Positions 53,699 through 62,281 of a stretch of 64,000 bases of DNA are shown here, piece after piece. A program made the translations under genes and the position numbers. The notes beneath the pieces are model-generated. The model was not told the origin of the DNA and did no database searches. It saw nothing but the letters and a program-made list of their open reading frames with translations. The stretch's first letter is position 1. Each line of letters begins with the position of its first letter. Source of the DNA: Clostridium algifaecis (GTDB lineage: Bacteria; Bacillota; Clostridia; Clostridiales; Clostridiaceae); the NCBI RefSeq assembly GCF_017874415.1, contig NZ_JAGGLM010000002.1, positions 124,001-188,000 of the forward strand. The letters are read 5' to 3'.

Positions 53699-54919
53699 TT
53701 ATTTAGCTTTATCAAGCGCGTTCTGTACTGCCTGAATAAGACCATTGCTGCTGTAAGTGGCTCCTGAGACGGTATCAACTGAAGTCGATTGATTTGATAT
53801 TATTTCATTAGGTATTGTATTTTGGGCCTGCTGATAAAATTGTGGAGTATCTTCTGAAGATATTGTTTTAATGTCAGTAATTTTCCCACTTTTTATAGTA
53901 ACAGAAACTGTTGTAGTACCTCCTCGGAAGCCTGTACCACTTCCTGAATAGGTTCCATCCTTGTATTTAGTCTGATTTTGATTATTTGAGCTTGAACTTG
54001 CAGCTGTACTAGAAGTTTTAGTGTTAAGTTCAATATTGTTTGATGTTGAAGCATTTTTGGAAGCTAAATTGCTTTGATTTAAAAATGAGCTTTCCAAATT
54101 ACCAAGACTATAAATACACAGGAATAATACTATACCAAGTGAACTTATAAGTGCAGGATTGATATTTTTACCAAAAATATTTACATGTATATTTTTTCTA
54201 GGGCATACCTCTACACATTTTAGACAATTTATACATTCTGAATTATGGACACTATTTACTTTATAAAGTTGTAAGCCCATTGAACAATTATTTGTACAAA
54301 CTCTGCATTTGCCGCATTTATCATTAGGTTTATTTATCTTAAATATATTTGTTTTAGAGAATATAGTAAATATGGCACCTAAAGGACACAAGTATCTACA
54401 GAAAAATCTTTCAATAAAAATATTGCCGATGGCTATTAAAATTAAAAGTATAAGACCTATAGTCAAATTTGATAGTACACTATAGAAATCTGTTATTTGT
54501 GCAAAAGCATCCCAGGGACTCTTATTTTCCAAAACATTAATCTTTTTATAGGTAAAAAATAAGATTAAAAGTAAAATTATATATTTTGTATATTTTAAAA
54601 TTGAATCAATTTTTGGACTTACTTTAAAATTAATGTTTAAAAATTTCTTTGATGCAATGTGAATCCAGTCGTTGAATGCACCAAAAGCGCAAAACCATCC
54701 GCAAAAAAATCTTCCTGCAATAATAGTAAAAGCAAGTACTACTGCAAAGTCTACCAATCCTGAAAAAGCCTGAATAAAATTAAAATTACCACTAGTAATC
54801 ATTTGAAAAATTGTCTTTACTCCATTAAATGCCATTATATATAAACCTGGCAATAAAAAGAACATGATTAATTGTACAATATGTCTAAAGATTTGTACCT
54901 TTTTTACTTTATTTGTCAT
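53699..54919 (-). CDS. NapH-like membrane ferredoxin with C-terminal FMN-binding (flavinylation) domain
   Basis: The 406-residue protein has about five membrane helices. Two CxxxCP-like motifs lie at helix ends (FFCGWFCAFGAF, FFCRYLCPLGAI), as in NapH/NosR/CcoG proteins. Two ferredoxin-type sites follow (CGKCRVCTNNC and CINCLKCVEVCP), then one further helix. A Ser/Thr/Asn-rich linker leads to an FMN_bind domain with the flavinylation site SGATYSS, where ApbE would attach FMN to Thr. This builds an electron path from the cytosolic or membrane side to an extracytosolic flavin. The electron acceptor is unknown and no ApbE gene is in the window. No gene partner is adjacent. Confidence 0.88.
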   Translation of the reverse strand: MTNKVKKVQIFRHIVQLIMFFLLPGLYIMAFNGVKTIFQMITSGNFNFIQAFSGLVDFAVVLAFTIIAGRFFCGWFCAFGAFNDWIHIASKKFLNINFKVSPKIDSILKYTKYIILLLILFFTYKKINVLENKSPWDAFAQITDFYSVLSNLTIGLILLILIAIGNIFIERFFCRYLCPLGAIFTIFSKTNIFKINKPNDKCGKCRVCTNNCSMGLQLYKVNSVHNSECINCLKCVEVCPRKNIHVNIFGKNINPALISSLGIVLFLCIYSLGNLESSFLNQSNLASKNASTSNNIELNTKTSSTAASSSSNNQNQTKYKDGTYSGSGTGFRGGTTTVSVTIKSGKITDIKTISSEDTPQFYQQAQNTIPNEIISNQSTSVDTVSGATYSSNGLIQAVQNALDKAK

Positions 54920-55043
54920 CTTCTATATCTCCTTTATAATTGGAATCAATTCCTTATTAGTATAGATTCACTATAAAGGATAAACCTTAAAATTAGATTA
55001 AGATTATTGCCAAAAATATTAATAATATTTGAACAAAATTCGG

Positions 55044-55526
55044 TTAAACACGTTTTTCCAAAGTTATAAAGCTGTATTCCAAATCATTATCTTTTAGAGA
55101 TTTCTCTTCAATTATATCGTAATCATTTATATCAAATTTAGGAAAGTAAGTATCTCCTTCTTGATTTGAGTGTATTTTAGTAAGATATAATCTTTTGCAA
55201 TATGGAAGAAATTCGTTGTATATTTGTCCTCCGCCAATTATAAAAATTTCCTCTTTAGTATCTTTATACTTTAAAATATCATTCATATCATGTACTATAT
55301 GTACATTTTCATCTTTTACTGTATAATTTTTATCTCTACTTAAAATTATATGTTTTCTATTTGGCAGTACACCAGGAAGAGATTCAAAAGTTTTTCTTCC
55401 CATAACTATAGTTTTGCCTGATGTTATTTTTTTAAATCTCTTTAAATCATCTGATATATGCCATATAAGATTGTTGTTTTTGCCTATTATATTATTTTCT
55501 CCAATAGCTACAATTATACTTAACAT
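55044..55526 (-). CDS. folA: Dihydrofolate reductase
   Basis: DHFR regenerates tetrahydrofolate after thymidylate synthesis, using NADPH. The 160-residue protein shows IIVAIGENNIIGKNNNLIWH, the catalytic Asp in WHISDDLKRFKKIT, the NADPH motif GKTIVMGRKTFESLP, and EIFIIGGGQIYNEFLP. The start overlaps the thyA stop by one base (TAATG), so translation is coupled. Confidence 0.96.
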   Translation of the reverse strand: MLSIIVAIGENNIIGKNNNLIWHISDDLKRFKKITSGKTIVMGRKTFESLPGVLPNRKHIILSRDKNYTVKDENVHIVHDMNDILKYKDTKEEIFIIGGGQIYNEFLPYCKRLYLTKIHSNQEGDTYFPKFDINDYDIIEEKSLKDNDLEYSFITLEKRV

Positions 55527-56317
55527 TAAACAGCTACCTCCATAGTAATTTTATCGTGATGTTTATAATCTATAAGTTTAATGTCATCTGGTGAAAAATT
55601 ATAGAAACTTTCAATTTCAGGATTTATCCAGAGTTTTGGAGCAGTATAGTCTTTATCTTTTCTTGTAAGCTGCAGCTTCATACCTTCAACTTCATTTTCA
55701 TATATATGTGCATTATTTATGATATGAGTAAATAATCCTGGTTTAAAACCCGTTACCTGTGCAATTAGATGAACTAGAACTGCATACTGGCACATATTAA
55801 ATGGAACTCCAAGAGGGAAATCACCACTTCTTTGAACAAGCATACAGTTTAACCTATTACCTTGGACATCCCATAAAGTTTCATAACAACATGGTTGAAG
55901 GGCCATATCTGGCAGGTCTTCCATATTCCACATGGACATAATCATTCTTCTATTTTGTGGATCAGTTTTGATAGTATTTATTAATTTATCAATCTGCTTA
56001 AACTTTGCAATCTGATATCCATAAGCTTTTCCTATAGTACCATCTTTCATCATCCATTCATCCCATATGTGTACACTTTGTTCTTGAAGTTTTTTTACAT
56101 CATTTGACTGATCTTTATATATCCATAGAAGTTCTTTAACAGCTGTTTTAAAAGCTACGAATTTTGTAGTAAGTATAGGAAATTCTTTTGATAAATCAAA
56201 TTGCATAATTTGATGTGGAAGTTTAAATGTAGATATTCCAGTCCTATTTTGATCGTGATATCCATTTTTCAGGATATTTTCTATAATATTTAAATATTGT
56301 TTATCTGCGTTACTCAA
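55526..56317 (-). CDS. thyA: Thymidylate synthase (ThyA)
   Basis: ThyA methylates dUMP to dTMP with methylene-tetrahydrofolate. The 263-residue protein has [20 protein letters not shown] near the start, the catalytic Cys in [15 protein letters not shown], the [18 protein letters not shown] region, and [19 protein letters not shown]. It forms a two-gene operon with folA downstream, the common arrangement. The methylene-folate it uses is supplied by GlyA (42.9 kb). Confidence 0.97.
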   Translation of the reverse strand: MSNADKQYLNIIENILKNGYHDQNRTGISTFKLPHQIMQFDLSKEFPILTTKFVAFKTAVKELLWIYKDQSNDVKKLQEQSVHIWDEWMMKDGTIGKAYGYQIAKFKQIDKLINTIKTDPQNRRMIMSMWNMEDLPDMALQPCCYETLWDVQGNRLNCMLVQRSGDFPLGVPFNMCQYAVLVHLIAQVTGFKPGLFTHIINNAHIYENEVEGMKLQLTRKDKDYTAPKLWINPEIESFYNFSPDDIKLIDYKHHDKITMEVAV

Positions 56318-56390
56318 TTTTTATTCCTCCAGTTTTAATGTAATATTAGCTGTTTGTATTATATCATAATTATAATAACATATATATAGA

Positions 56391-56969
56391 TTACCTATTA
56401 TCGAAGATGGTGCATATAGGGAGCTGTGGATAGATGAAAAACCATCAAGGACTTTAAAATCAATGGATAAAAATGGCGATGTACTTTATATTGGTACAAT
56501 GTCTAAAGTGTTTGCACCTGGTATCAGGATAGGATGGATCATAGGTCCAGAGACTGTAATTGAACGACTAGGAGACGTAAAAATGCAGACAGATTATGGA
56601 GCAAGTTCAATCTCTCAATTGATTACGGCTGAGTGGATTTCTAGTGGATTATATGATGAATATATGAAAAAACTTAGACATGATCTCAAAATAAGAAGAG
56701 ATATAGCGTTAGATATGCTTGAAAAAAATTTTTGTGATATAGGAGCTTGGAATAAACCCAAAGGAGGGTTTTATATATGGCTCAGGATAATGAACAATAT
56801 GTCAATTGAAAAATTGTTTCCTATGGCATATAAAGAAGGAATATTGATAAATCCAGGAAGTATATATGATTTTGAAAAAAATGAATATATAAGGTTATCT
56901 TATTCATATGCATCTATAGATGATCTTAAATATGGAATTAAAAAACTGGCTGATATAATAAAACAATAG
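56391..56969 (+). pseudogene. 5'-truncated MocR/PLP-aminotransferase gene
   Basis: The coding signal begins abruptly near 56391 with PIIEDGAYRELWIDEKPS, which is the middle of a fold-type I aminotransferase, and runs to a normal stop. It contains the PLP lysine in GTMSKVFAPGIRIGW and ends LKYGIKKLADIIKQ. About the first 200 residues of the catalytic domain are missing, as is any GntR DNA-binding domain. An internal ATG at 56463 could yield 168 residues, but these lack the substrate-binding half. The intact gene was probably a MocR-type regulator or aminotransferase. Confidence 0.83.
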
Positions 56970-57068
56970 TTACTTTTGGTTGGTATAAATTAAAAGATTA
57001 TGGTTGAAGACAATGGCAGTCATATCAAATATAATTAAAGAAAATTAATTTACAGGAGATAATTTGAT

Positions 57069-57713
57069 ATGATGATAAGATATTTTATACAAGGTTTAAT
57101 TCTAGGATTTGCTTATGTAGCCCCAATTGGTATGCAAAACATATACGTAATTAATTCAGCCATAAACAATAAGAAAATTAGAGTATATGAGACAACTGCT
57201 ATAACTATATTATTTGATATTTCTTTAGGACTTGCTTGTTTTTTAGGTATTGGCTCTGTAATAAATAAATATATAATTTTTAAATATATTGTATTATTAT
57301 TTGGATCTATTGCAGTAATATATATAGGAATCAAGCTTATAATTAGTGTTCCAGATGATTTTAAGAAAATAGATGTAAATAGAAGTTTAATAGATGTAGT
57401 TATTACGTGTTTTACAGTTACATGGATAAATCCACAGGCTATTATTGATGGTACATTGTTTCTTGGAGGCTTTAAGGCATCACTTTCATATGAAGCATCA
57501 CATTTTTTTATATCAGGATTTTGCACTGCTTCATTTCTATGGTTTAATGGATTAACTATAATTGTACGTTTATTTAGAGATAATTTTAATAATAAAATGA
57601 CAAGAAAAATTAATATAGTATGTGGCACAATCATAATATATTATGGACTAAAACTGGGATTTAATTTTATTTCAGGTAATGGGGGAGTAATTCAATTACA
57701 GATATTTAAATAA
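57069..57713 (+). CDS. LysE/ArgO-family amino acid exporter
   Basis: The 214-residue membrane protein with about six helices resembles LysE/ArgO/RhtB exporters. The diagnostic start is GLILGFAYVAPIGMQNIYVI (P-x-G-M-Q), followed by DISLGLACFLGIGSVI and TWINPQAIIDGTLFLGG. Basic amino acids such as lysine or arginine are likely cargo. GGAGAT precedes the ATG. It lies 99 bases after a truncated MocR-type gene that may once have regulated it. Its end overlaps the convergent ABC permease by 8 bp. Confidence 0.9.
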   Translation: MMIRYFIQGLILGFAYVAPIGMQNIYVINSAINNKKIRVYETTAITILFDISLGLACFLGIGSVINKYIIFKYIVLLFGSIAVIYIGIKLIISVPDDFKKIDVNRSLIDVVITCFTVTWINPQAIIDGTLFLGGFKASLSYEASHFFISGFCTASFLWFNGLTIIVRLFRDNFNNKMTRKINIVCGTIIIYYGLKLGFNFISGNGGVIQLQIFK

Positions 57714-58500
57714 GTTTCTCAGGAATAAACTTAGAGGAAATCCTCTTTATCAATAAGTAATCAAGTATCAAAAAAACACCACCTGCTATAAGCATTACAA
57801 GTTTGCTGAGCAAAAGTACACCTGTCATTTGAGCAACTAATATAAGAATCACTGGAATGACAAGAAGGCCACTTACTTGTTGTGCTTCTTGGAATGTCTC
57901 TGACTTTGCTGACACCATCACAGTAAATATTAGTGATAATAAATTGATTGCAGGTGAAATCCAAAGTATGATTATAAGCGATTTTATATCTGGAAAAATA
58001 AGTCTTCCAAAATATATAAAACCACCTACATTACATATTATACCAAAGATTATAAATGAAACCAAAGTTATAATATAAGATGGTATGAAAACACCTAAAA
58101 TCTTAGCTCTAAGGAGCTGCTCCATGGATATTGGTGTATAAAGCAAAGATTCTAGAGTTTTATGCTCCTTTTCTCCAACAAAACTACTGGCTCCAATAAC
58201 TCCTGAACACATTATTGGAATTATGAGAAAGTATGATGGAAACATAAATTCTATTGATACTTTTATTAAAAGTTGGGCTGGAGTATATGTTTTATATTCA
58301 GAAGGTAGTTTTTTTAGAAGAGGAGCTATCTTTGCAAACATACTTGAATCATTCCCAATAAAGTTTGCAATTATTAATATTGCTATTGGGATAATTACAA
58401 TCAAAATAATTGGTACAATAGTCATTGGCATGATAACCTGTTTTGAACTTGTTATTTCATTTATATCTTTATATATCAATGCTTTTTCATTTTTATTCAT
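57706..58500 (-). CDS. ABC transporter permease (ABC-2 type)
   Basis: The 264-residue protein has about six membrane helices. After an N-terminal helix there is a loop of some 55 residues, then VIGASSFVGEKEHKTLESLL and YTPISMEQLLRAKIL, the coupling-helix region typical of ABC-2 exporters. It follows the ATPase gene by 18 bases and would form the transporter with it. The operon also encodes an XRE regulator. Substrate unknown; drugs, peptides or sodium are common for this class. Confidence 0.88.
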   Translation of the reverse strand: MNKNEKALIYKDINEITSSKQVIMPMTIVPIILIVIIPIAILIIANFIGNDSSMFAKIAPLLKKLPSEYKTYTPAQLLIKVSIEFMFPSYFLIIPIMCSGVIGASSFVGEKEHKTLESLLYTPISMEQLLRAKILGVFIPSYIITLVSFIIFGIICNVGGFIYFGRLIFPDIKSLIIILWISPAINLLSLIFTVMVSAKSETFQEAQQVSGLLVIPVILILVAQMTGVLLLSKLVMLIAGGVFLILDYLLIKRISSKFIPEKLI

Positions 58501-58518
58501 GTTCTAATCACTCCAGAC

Positions 58519-59436
58519 TCATAATGTTACATCGCAAGATGTACCTTTTATATATTTAAAATAAAGCTCTTCCAAAGACCATTTTTGCTGTACCAACTCA
58601 TAAATTTCGCCGCCATTTGCAAGTATACCGTGTACTAGAGTATTTACATCTTTATCTCCTAAAATGGATTTGCTATATATATCATTACTTTCGTGGACAA
58701 ATCCAAGTTTCTTCGAAATATTTTTGCCTCTGATTTTTAATCTAAGAGTTGCATTTTTCCTTGAAGCAAGCTCATCAAATGTACCTAAACCAAGGATGCT
58801 GCCATTATTTATAAAACTATACAGTGTACAAATATCTTCAGCATATTTTAATTGATGTGTACAAAGAAAAATTGTAACCTCGTTTTCATCTGCAAGTTCT
58901 TTTATAAGTTTTGTAACATTCAATGCATTTTCTGGGTCTAAACCAGAAGTAGGCTCATCAAGGAATAAAATCTGAGGATTGTGAATTAATGCTACAGATA
59001 ATGAAACTCTCTTTCTCATTCCTGTACTAAAAGATTTTACTTTCTTATCCTTTACATCTTGTAACTCCAACCTTTTCAATATAAAATCAGCACGTTCATT
59101 AAGTAATTTATCATCCATTTCATGCATTTTACCAAAGAATATTAGATTCTGCTTTGCAGTAAGATTTTCATAACAGGAAGAACTTTCGGTCATAACTCCA
59201 CATAATTTATGAATTTCAAGATTATTTTCACCGACGATCATTCCTAAAATTTCAGCATTGCCTGATGTTTTTGAAAGAATTCCATTAAGAATTCTAACTG
59301 TAGTGGTTTTCCCTGAACCATTAGGTCCAAGAAAGCCAAATATCTCACCTTTTGGTATACTTAGACTTATATTGTTCAAAGCATTAGTCTGCCCATCATA
59401 GGATTTTTTTAGATTTTCTATATTTATAGCATTCAC
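58519..59436 (-). CDS. ABC transporter ATP-binding protein
   Basis: The 305-residue ATPase shows Walker A GPNGSGKTTTVRI, signature SFSTGMRKRVSLSVAL, Walker B ILFLDEPTSGLDPE and the switch His in LCTHQLKYAED. The C-terminal 80 residues form the extension usual for drug-export type ATPases. The Gln of the Q-loop appears as VMTESSSCYENLT, the DrrA-like pattern. It overlaps the XRE regulator gene by 4 bp (ATGA) and precedes the permease. Confidence 0.93.
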   Translation of the reverse strand: MNAINIENLKKSYDGQTNALNNISLSIPKGEIFGFLGPNGSGKTTTVRILNGILSKTSGNAEILGMIVGENNLEIHKLCGVMTESSSCYENLTAKQNLIFFGKMHEMDDKLLNERADFILKRLELQDVKDKKVKSFSTGMRKRVSLSVALIHNPQILFLDEPTSGLDPENALNVTKLIKELADENEVTIFLCTHQLKYAEDICTLYSFINNGSILGLGTFDELASRKNATLRLKIRGKNISKKLGFVHESNDIYSKSILGDKDVNTLVHGILANGGEIYELVQQKWSLEELYFKYIKGTSCDVTL

Positions 59437-60554
59437 TTTTTTTCACCTAACTTTTCTTTCAGTCTTTTAACAAGCAACTTATACCGTTTATTTTCTCTTA
59501 ATGGTGCAAATGCAGTATTCTCGGTAACTGTATTAATAAAATTTTTCTTGACTGTTGTCTCATCCATTGGAGTATTTGTTCCAATACAATTATTATCTTC
59601 AAACCATTTATCTACCTTATTAAAATATTGATTTCCCTTAAGACTAAGTGGAAATGAAATACTGCAAACAGTATCCACATATTGGTCTAATGCAACTATT
59701 GCTTTTTCTTTTTTTTGCTCCATTAAATATCCTTGTGCAGCGACGATGTGAATTCCAAAAATATCATTTGTCAAAAGCCCTTTGAGTTTAAAAGCATCAA
59801 TGAGTTGAGTGCCCTGATAATAAATCTTTTCGAACAAAACTGGTTCCATCATGTTTAAAGAAAGATAATTATTTAAAAGTGTTAATGTGTTTATTACTCT
59901 GTTGTAAAGTAATATCTGATTTACTTCATTTGCCTTATCAGTTTTATCAAGCATCTTATATGCATTAATAAGTATGACATCGTCTCCACTATATGGAATT
60001 AATTTATTATCTAATAAACGAATGACTTTTTTGCTATTTCCAAGTGCCATTTCTGCCAATGCCTCCATAGTATTTGCATTTTTTATGTCAGAAATGCTTT
60101 CAGATTCTTCTTTTATTCTTTTACTTAGAAGTATACACTGCTTAAACATTTTTTCCCTTATTGTCTGAGTTTTTGCCAAGGTTGAATAGTTTAATAATAA
60201 TTGAATCACAGAAAGTAAAAAAGGAAAACATGAATAGTATTTTTTTATTAGCTGCTTGCACTCTTCCATCACTTGATCGAATGGATCTGCAGTAAATTCA
60301 TATGAAAGTTTATTGTAAATTTTTTTAATTTCTTCCTTTGTAAGTTGAGGAGAATATCCAATTAATTCATCGACTGAAATATTAAAGTAAGTTGCAAGTT
60401 CAGGAAGAAGTAAAATATCAGGATAGCTTAACCCAGATTCCCATTTGGAAACAGATGCTTTGGAAATTCCAATGTAATCTGCTAGTTGCTCCTGTGTTAT
60501 TCCTTTTTCTTTTCTCTTATTGATAATACATTTACCTATATTTAATTTCTTCAT
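59433..60554 (-). CDS. XRE-family regulator with long C-terminal domain, operon with an ABC exporter
   Basis: The 373-residue protein has an N-terminal helix-turn-helix (KGITQEQLADYIGISKASVS, WESGLSYPDI) and about 290 residues of helical sequence resembling tetratricopeptide-like repeats. Such proteins often sense peptides or antibiotics. I start at the ATG at 60554, 5 bases behind GAGGTGG; a GTG at 60563 overlaps that site. It is first in a three-gene operon with ATPase and permease, so self-regulated inducible export is likely. Confidence 0.88.
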   Translation of the reverse strand: MKKLNIGKCIINKRKEKGITQEQLADYIGISKASVSKWESGLSYPDILLLPELATYFNISVDELIGYSPQLTKEEIKKIYNKLSYEFTADPFDQVMEECKQLIKKYYSCFPFLLSVIQLLLNYSTLAKTQTIREKMFKQCILLSKRIKEESESISDIKNANTMEALAEMALGNSKKVIRLLDNKLIPYSGDDVILINAYKMLDKTDKANEVNQILLYNRVINTLTLLNNYLSLNMMEPVLFEKIYYQGTQLIDAFKLKGLLTNDIFGIHIVAAQGYLMEQKKEKAIVALDQYVDTVCSISFPLSLKGNQYFNKVDKWFEDNNCIGTNTPMDETTVKKNFINTVTENTAFAPLRENKRYKLLVKRLKEKLGEKK

Positions 60555-60737
60555 ATCTGCCACCTCTAATAATATTTTATGTGATTGACTATTCAGTGTA
60601 AATGGACTTGTAGTTGATCTTAGTTGAAAAAGTTAACCTACAGGAAACAAACAATAAAATATTTAACAAATTTATATTTTAAGGAAATTTTAATAATATG
60701 GATATAATATAATAAATATCCTAAGAAAATAAAAATT

Positions 60738-60768
60738 AAGTACTAATTATTTAGAGTGCTTATTTTTT
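60738..60768. repeat. Hairpin with T-run, sharing an 18-bp block with a site downstream
   Basis: AAGTACT and AGTGCTT pair (7 bp, one G-U), followed by ATTTTTTAT. The block ATTTAGAGTGCTTATTTT (60749) recurs with one change at 61316. In the 60564-60852 stretch I see no other structure; it holds promoters for the flanking divergent genes. Confidence 0.5.
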
Positions 60769-60852
60769 ATATTAGTAATTAAATATTTACTTTATTAATA
60801 TAATATCTAATTGTAACATAATTTTTATAGAATAATATGAAAAAGGTGGATG

Positions 60853-61023
60853 ATGAATATGAAATATGAGCATTTAGCTAGCAGAAATATTACAAAACCT
60901 CTTCAATATAATCTTAGATTTATAGATAAAATCAATATTAAAAAACAGTGCAATATATCCAAACAGAATTTATTAGTTAATGAAAAGCTTGAGAATGGAG
61001 GCCAGGATAAGTATGGAAAATAG
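60853..61023 (+). CDS. Small hypothetical protein (56 residues)
   Basis: An ATG at 60853 follows AAAAGGTGG at a good distance and opens 56 codons: MNMKYEHLASRNITKPLQYN at the start, then a Lys/Asn-rich, single-Cys sequence ending QDKYGK. It has no membrane segment and no family that I recognise. The last 11 bases overlap the next small gene, whose ribosome binding site lies inside this frame. The pair is flanked by similar hairpin-like elements. A real small gene is more likely than not because of the strong site and the overlap. Confidence 0.55.
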   Translation: MNMKYEHLASRNITKPLQYNLRFIDKINIKKQCNISKQNLLVNEKLENGGQDKYGK

Positions 61024-61282
61024 ATGCGTTCAAAATGTAGTTGTATCTGATGATTTAGGTGCTTTATTATATGAATTGGAAACTGAAATAAATAGAGCGG
61101 AAAATATATCATTTAATTGGGAAGAAAATCAAAATAGACTAAATAGATTGAAGATAATAACTGAAAAATTAAACAAATTTAGTGTAAATAAAATTTCGTT
61201 AAAAACTAAGATACAAAATTTAATGGATGAAGCATTAAAAATTCAAGTAATTTTGAGAAGAGATTTGGGATTGTTAGAATAA
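61013..61282 (+). CDS. Small hypothetical helical protein (89 residues)
   Basis: The 89-residue product begins MENRCVQNVVVSDDLGALLY and is predicted by eye to be mostly helical, with a Leu/Ile-Asn-Lys pattern (RLNRLKIITEKLNKF) and a basic end (IQVILRRDLGLLE). One Cys near the start. No known family comes to mind. GGAGG lies 11 bases before the ATG at 61013; an upstream in-frame ATG at 60980 is less suited. Translation is probably coupled to the overlapping 56-residue frame. A terminator-like hairpin follows. Confidence 0.6.
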   Translation: MENRCVQNVVVSDDLGALLYELETEINRAENISFNWEENQNRLNRLKIITEKLNKFSVNKISLKTKIQNLMDEALKIQVILRRDLGLLE

Positions 61283-61304
61283 AAAAATATGTATGAATTG
61301 AGAT

Positions 61305-61333
61305 AGGCATCCGTCATTTAGGGTGCTTATTTT
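61305..61333 (+). terminator. Terminator-like hairpin after the small gene pair
   Basis: AGGCATCC pairs with GGGTGCTT (8 positions, two G-U) around 8 bases, followed by ATTTT. It lies 22 bases after the stop codon. Confidence 0.6.
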
Positions 61334-61597
61334 GATATCAATAGCAATTATATTGATAGTATTCATTAATTCTAATTATATATTATATATGGAGACGTAC
61401 ATATTCTGAATAGTTTCCATCATCTGGCTTTAAAGAAGTAGAAGGACTATGCATTGAAAAAATTTTGGAATGATAAAAAATATGTTTTAACTTGAGTATT
61501 ATTATTTTTTATAAATGTTTTTAACAATTATGACCAAATAACATTTTATTTTAATTAGAAATGAAAAAAATGTTGCAAATTTGTTAAATATATATTA
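61334..61597. other. AT-rich intergenic stretch without a gene
   Basis: No coding frame, repeat or RNA structure stands out before the riboswitch promoter. Confidence 0.5.
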
Positions 61598-61606
61598 TGA
61601 TATAAT
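61598..61606 (+). promoter_or_regulatory. Extended -10 promoter for the glycine riboswitch
   Basis: TGATATAAT fits the extended -10 consensus. A TTGTTA upstream is only 14 bases away, too close for an ideal -35. Predicted start near 61613, shortly before the riboswitch. Confidence 0.5.
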
Positions 61607-61633
61607 GGTTAAACTTAATAATTCAGATGAAGA

Positions 61634-61806
61634 TAGTGGGAGAGTTATGGCTATTGCCATTCACCGAAGAAGTAAATCTTTCAGGTACCTATTTAATTAG
61701 AGATGACCGCTATTGGATGAATCCTTGGAGAGATTCTTAATGGACACCGAAGGAGCAAGCCATATGTATGGCAAAAACTCTCAGGTAAAAGGACAGGGGA
61801 CGGGTA
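61634..61806 (+). promoter_or_regulatory. Tandem glycine riboswitch
   Basis: Two glycine aptamers are arranged head to tail. The first shows GGGAGAGTT, CACCGAAGAAGTAAA and CTTTCAGGTA, the second GGAGAGATTC, ACACCGAAGGAGCAAG, ACTCTCAGGTAAAAGGACAG and a closing GGGGACGG. These are the signature blocks of the gcvT-type element, which senses glycine and usually switches expression on. Downstream lie a possible symporter remnant and a cycA-like permease. I see no clear terminator between, so the expression platform is not identified. Confidence 0.93.
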
Positions 61807-61962
61807 ACATATCTTACAAAAGTAATATACATTTTATAAAGTAATATATTATTAATTACTTCATTCAGATTTTATCTATTCCCATTTGTATCTCCAATTA
61901 AAAATAATTATATAGGAAAAAGCATTTTTAGTACATGCTTTTGACTAAGATGGAGGGATAAA

Positions 61963-62100
61963 ATGGATCAATTAACAAAAATACTTATTCAAACCGATTC
62001 TACAGCATGGAAGAGGCCAATTTTCAGCCCTACTAATGTGACCTGGAATCTATCTTATCGTATTTCTGAAATTACTTCAATTATTCAAATTGCCTCTTGA
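61963..62100 (+). pseudogene. Possible N-terminal remnant of a sodium:alanine/glycine symporter
   Basis: Behind a good GGAGGG site an ATG opens only 45 codons: MDQLTKILIQTDSTAWKRPI at the start, TWNLSYRISEITSIIQIAS at the end. The start resembles the first residues of AGCS-family (AlsT/GlyP) symporters, which are classic targets of glycine riboswitches, but the match is weak and the rest is absent. It may be a scar of a deleted symporter or an unrelated leader peptide. The 62101-62281 stretch after it shows no further gene. Confidence 0.4.
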
Positions 62101-62281
62101 TATAAAATTTATTTTTGAGAAAAAATGAAGAAGAGGATAAACGATAGCAATTATATTAATAATACTTTTTTGGACATCATTGAGATAGAAAAATCTATTT
62201 TAGTGACAAAATAATTTTAGAAAATTATGATCGTAGAAATACAGATTTAGAAACAGTAACATTTAGAAAGGCGGAATATAT

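Noticed and set aside
57113-57634. 173-codon minus-strand frame opposite lysE
   Set aside because: The plus-strand frame carries the full LysE motif set; the antisense frame has none.
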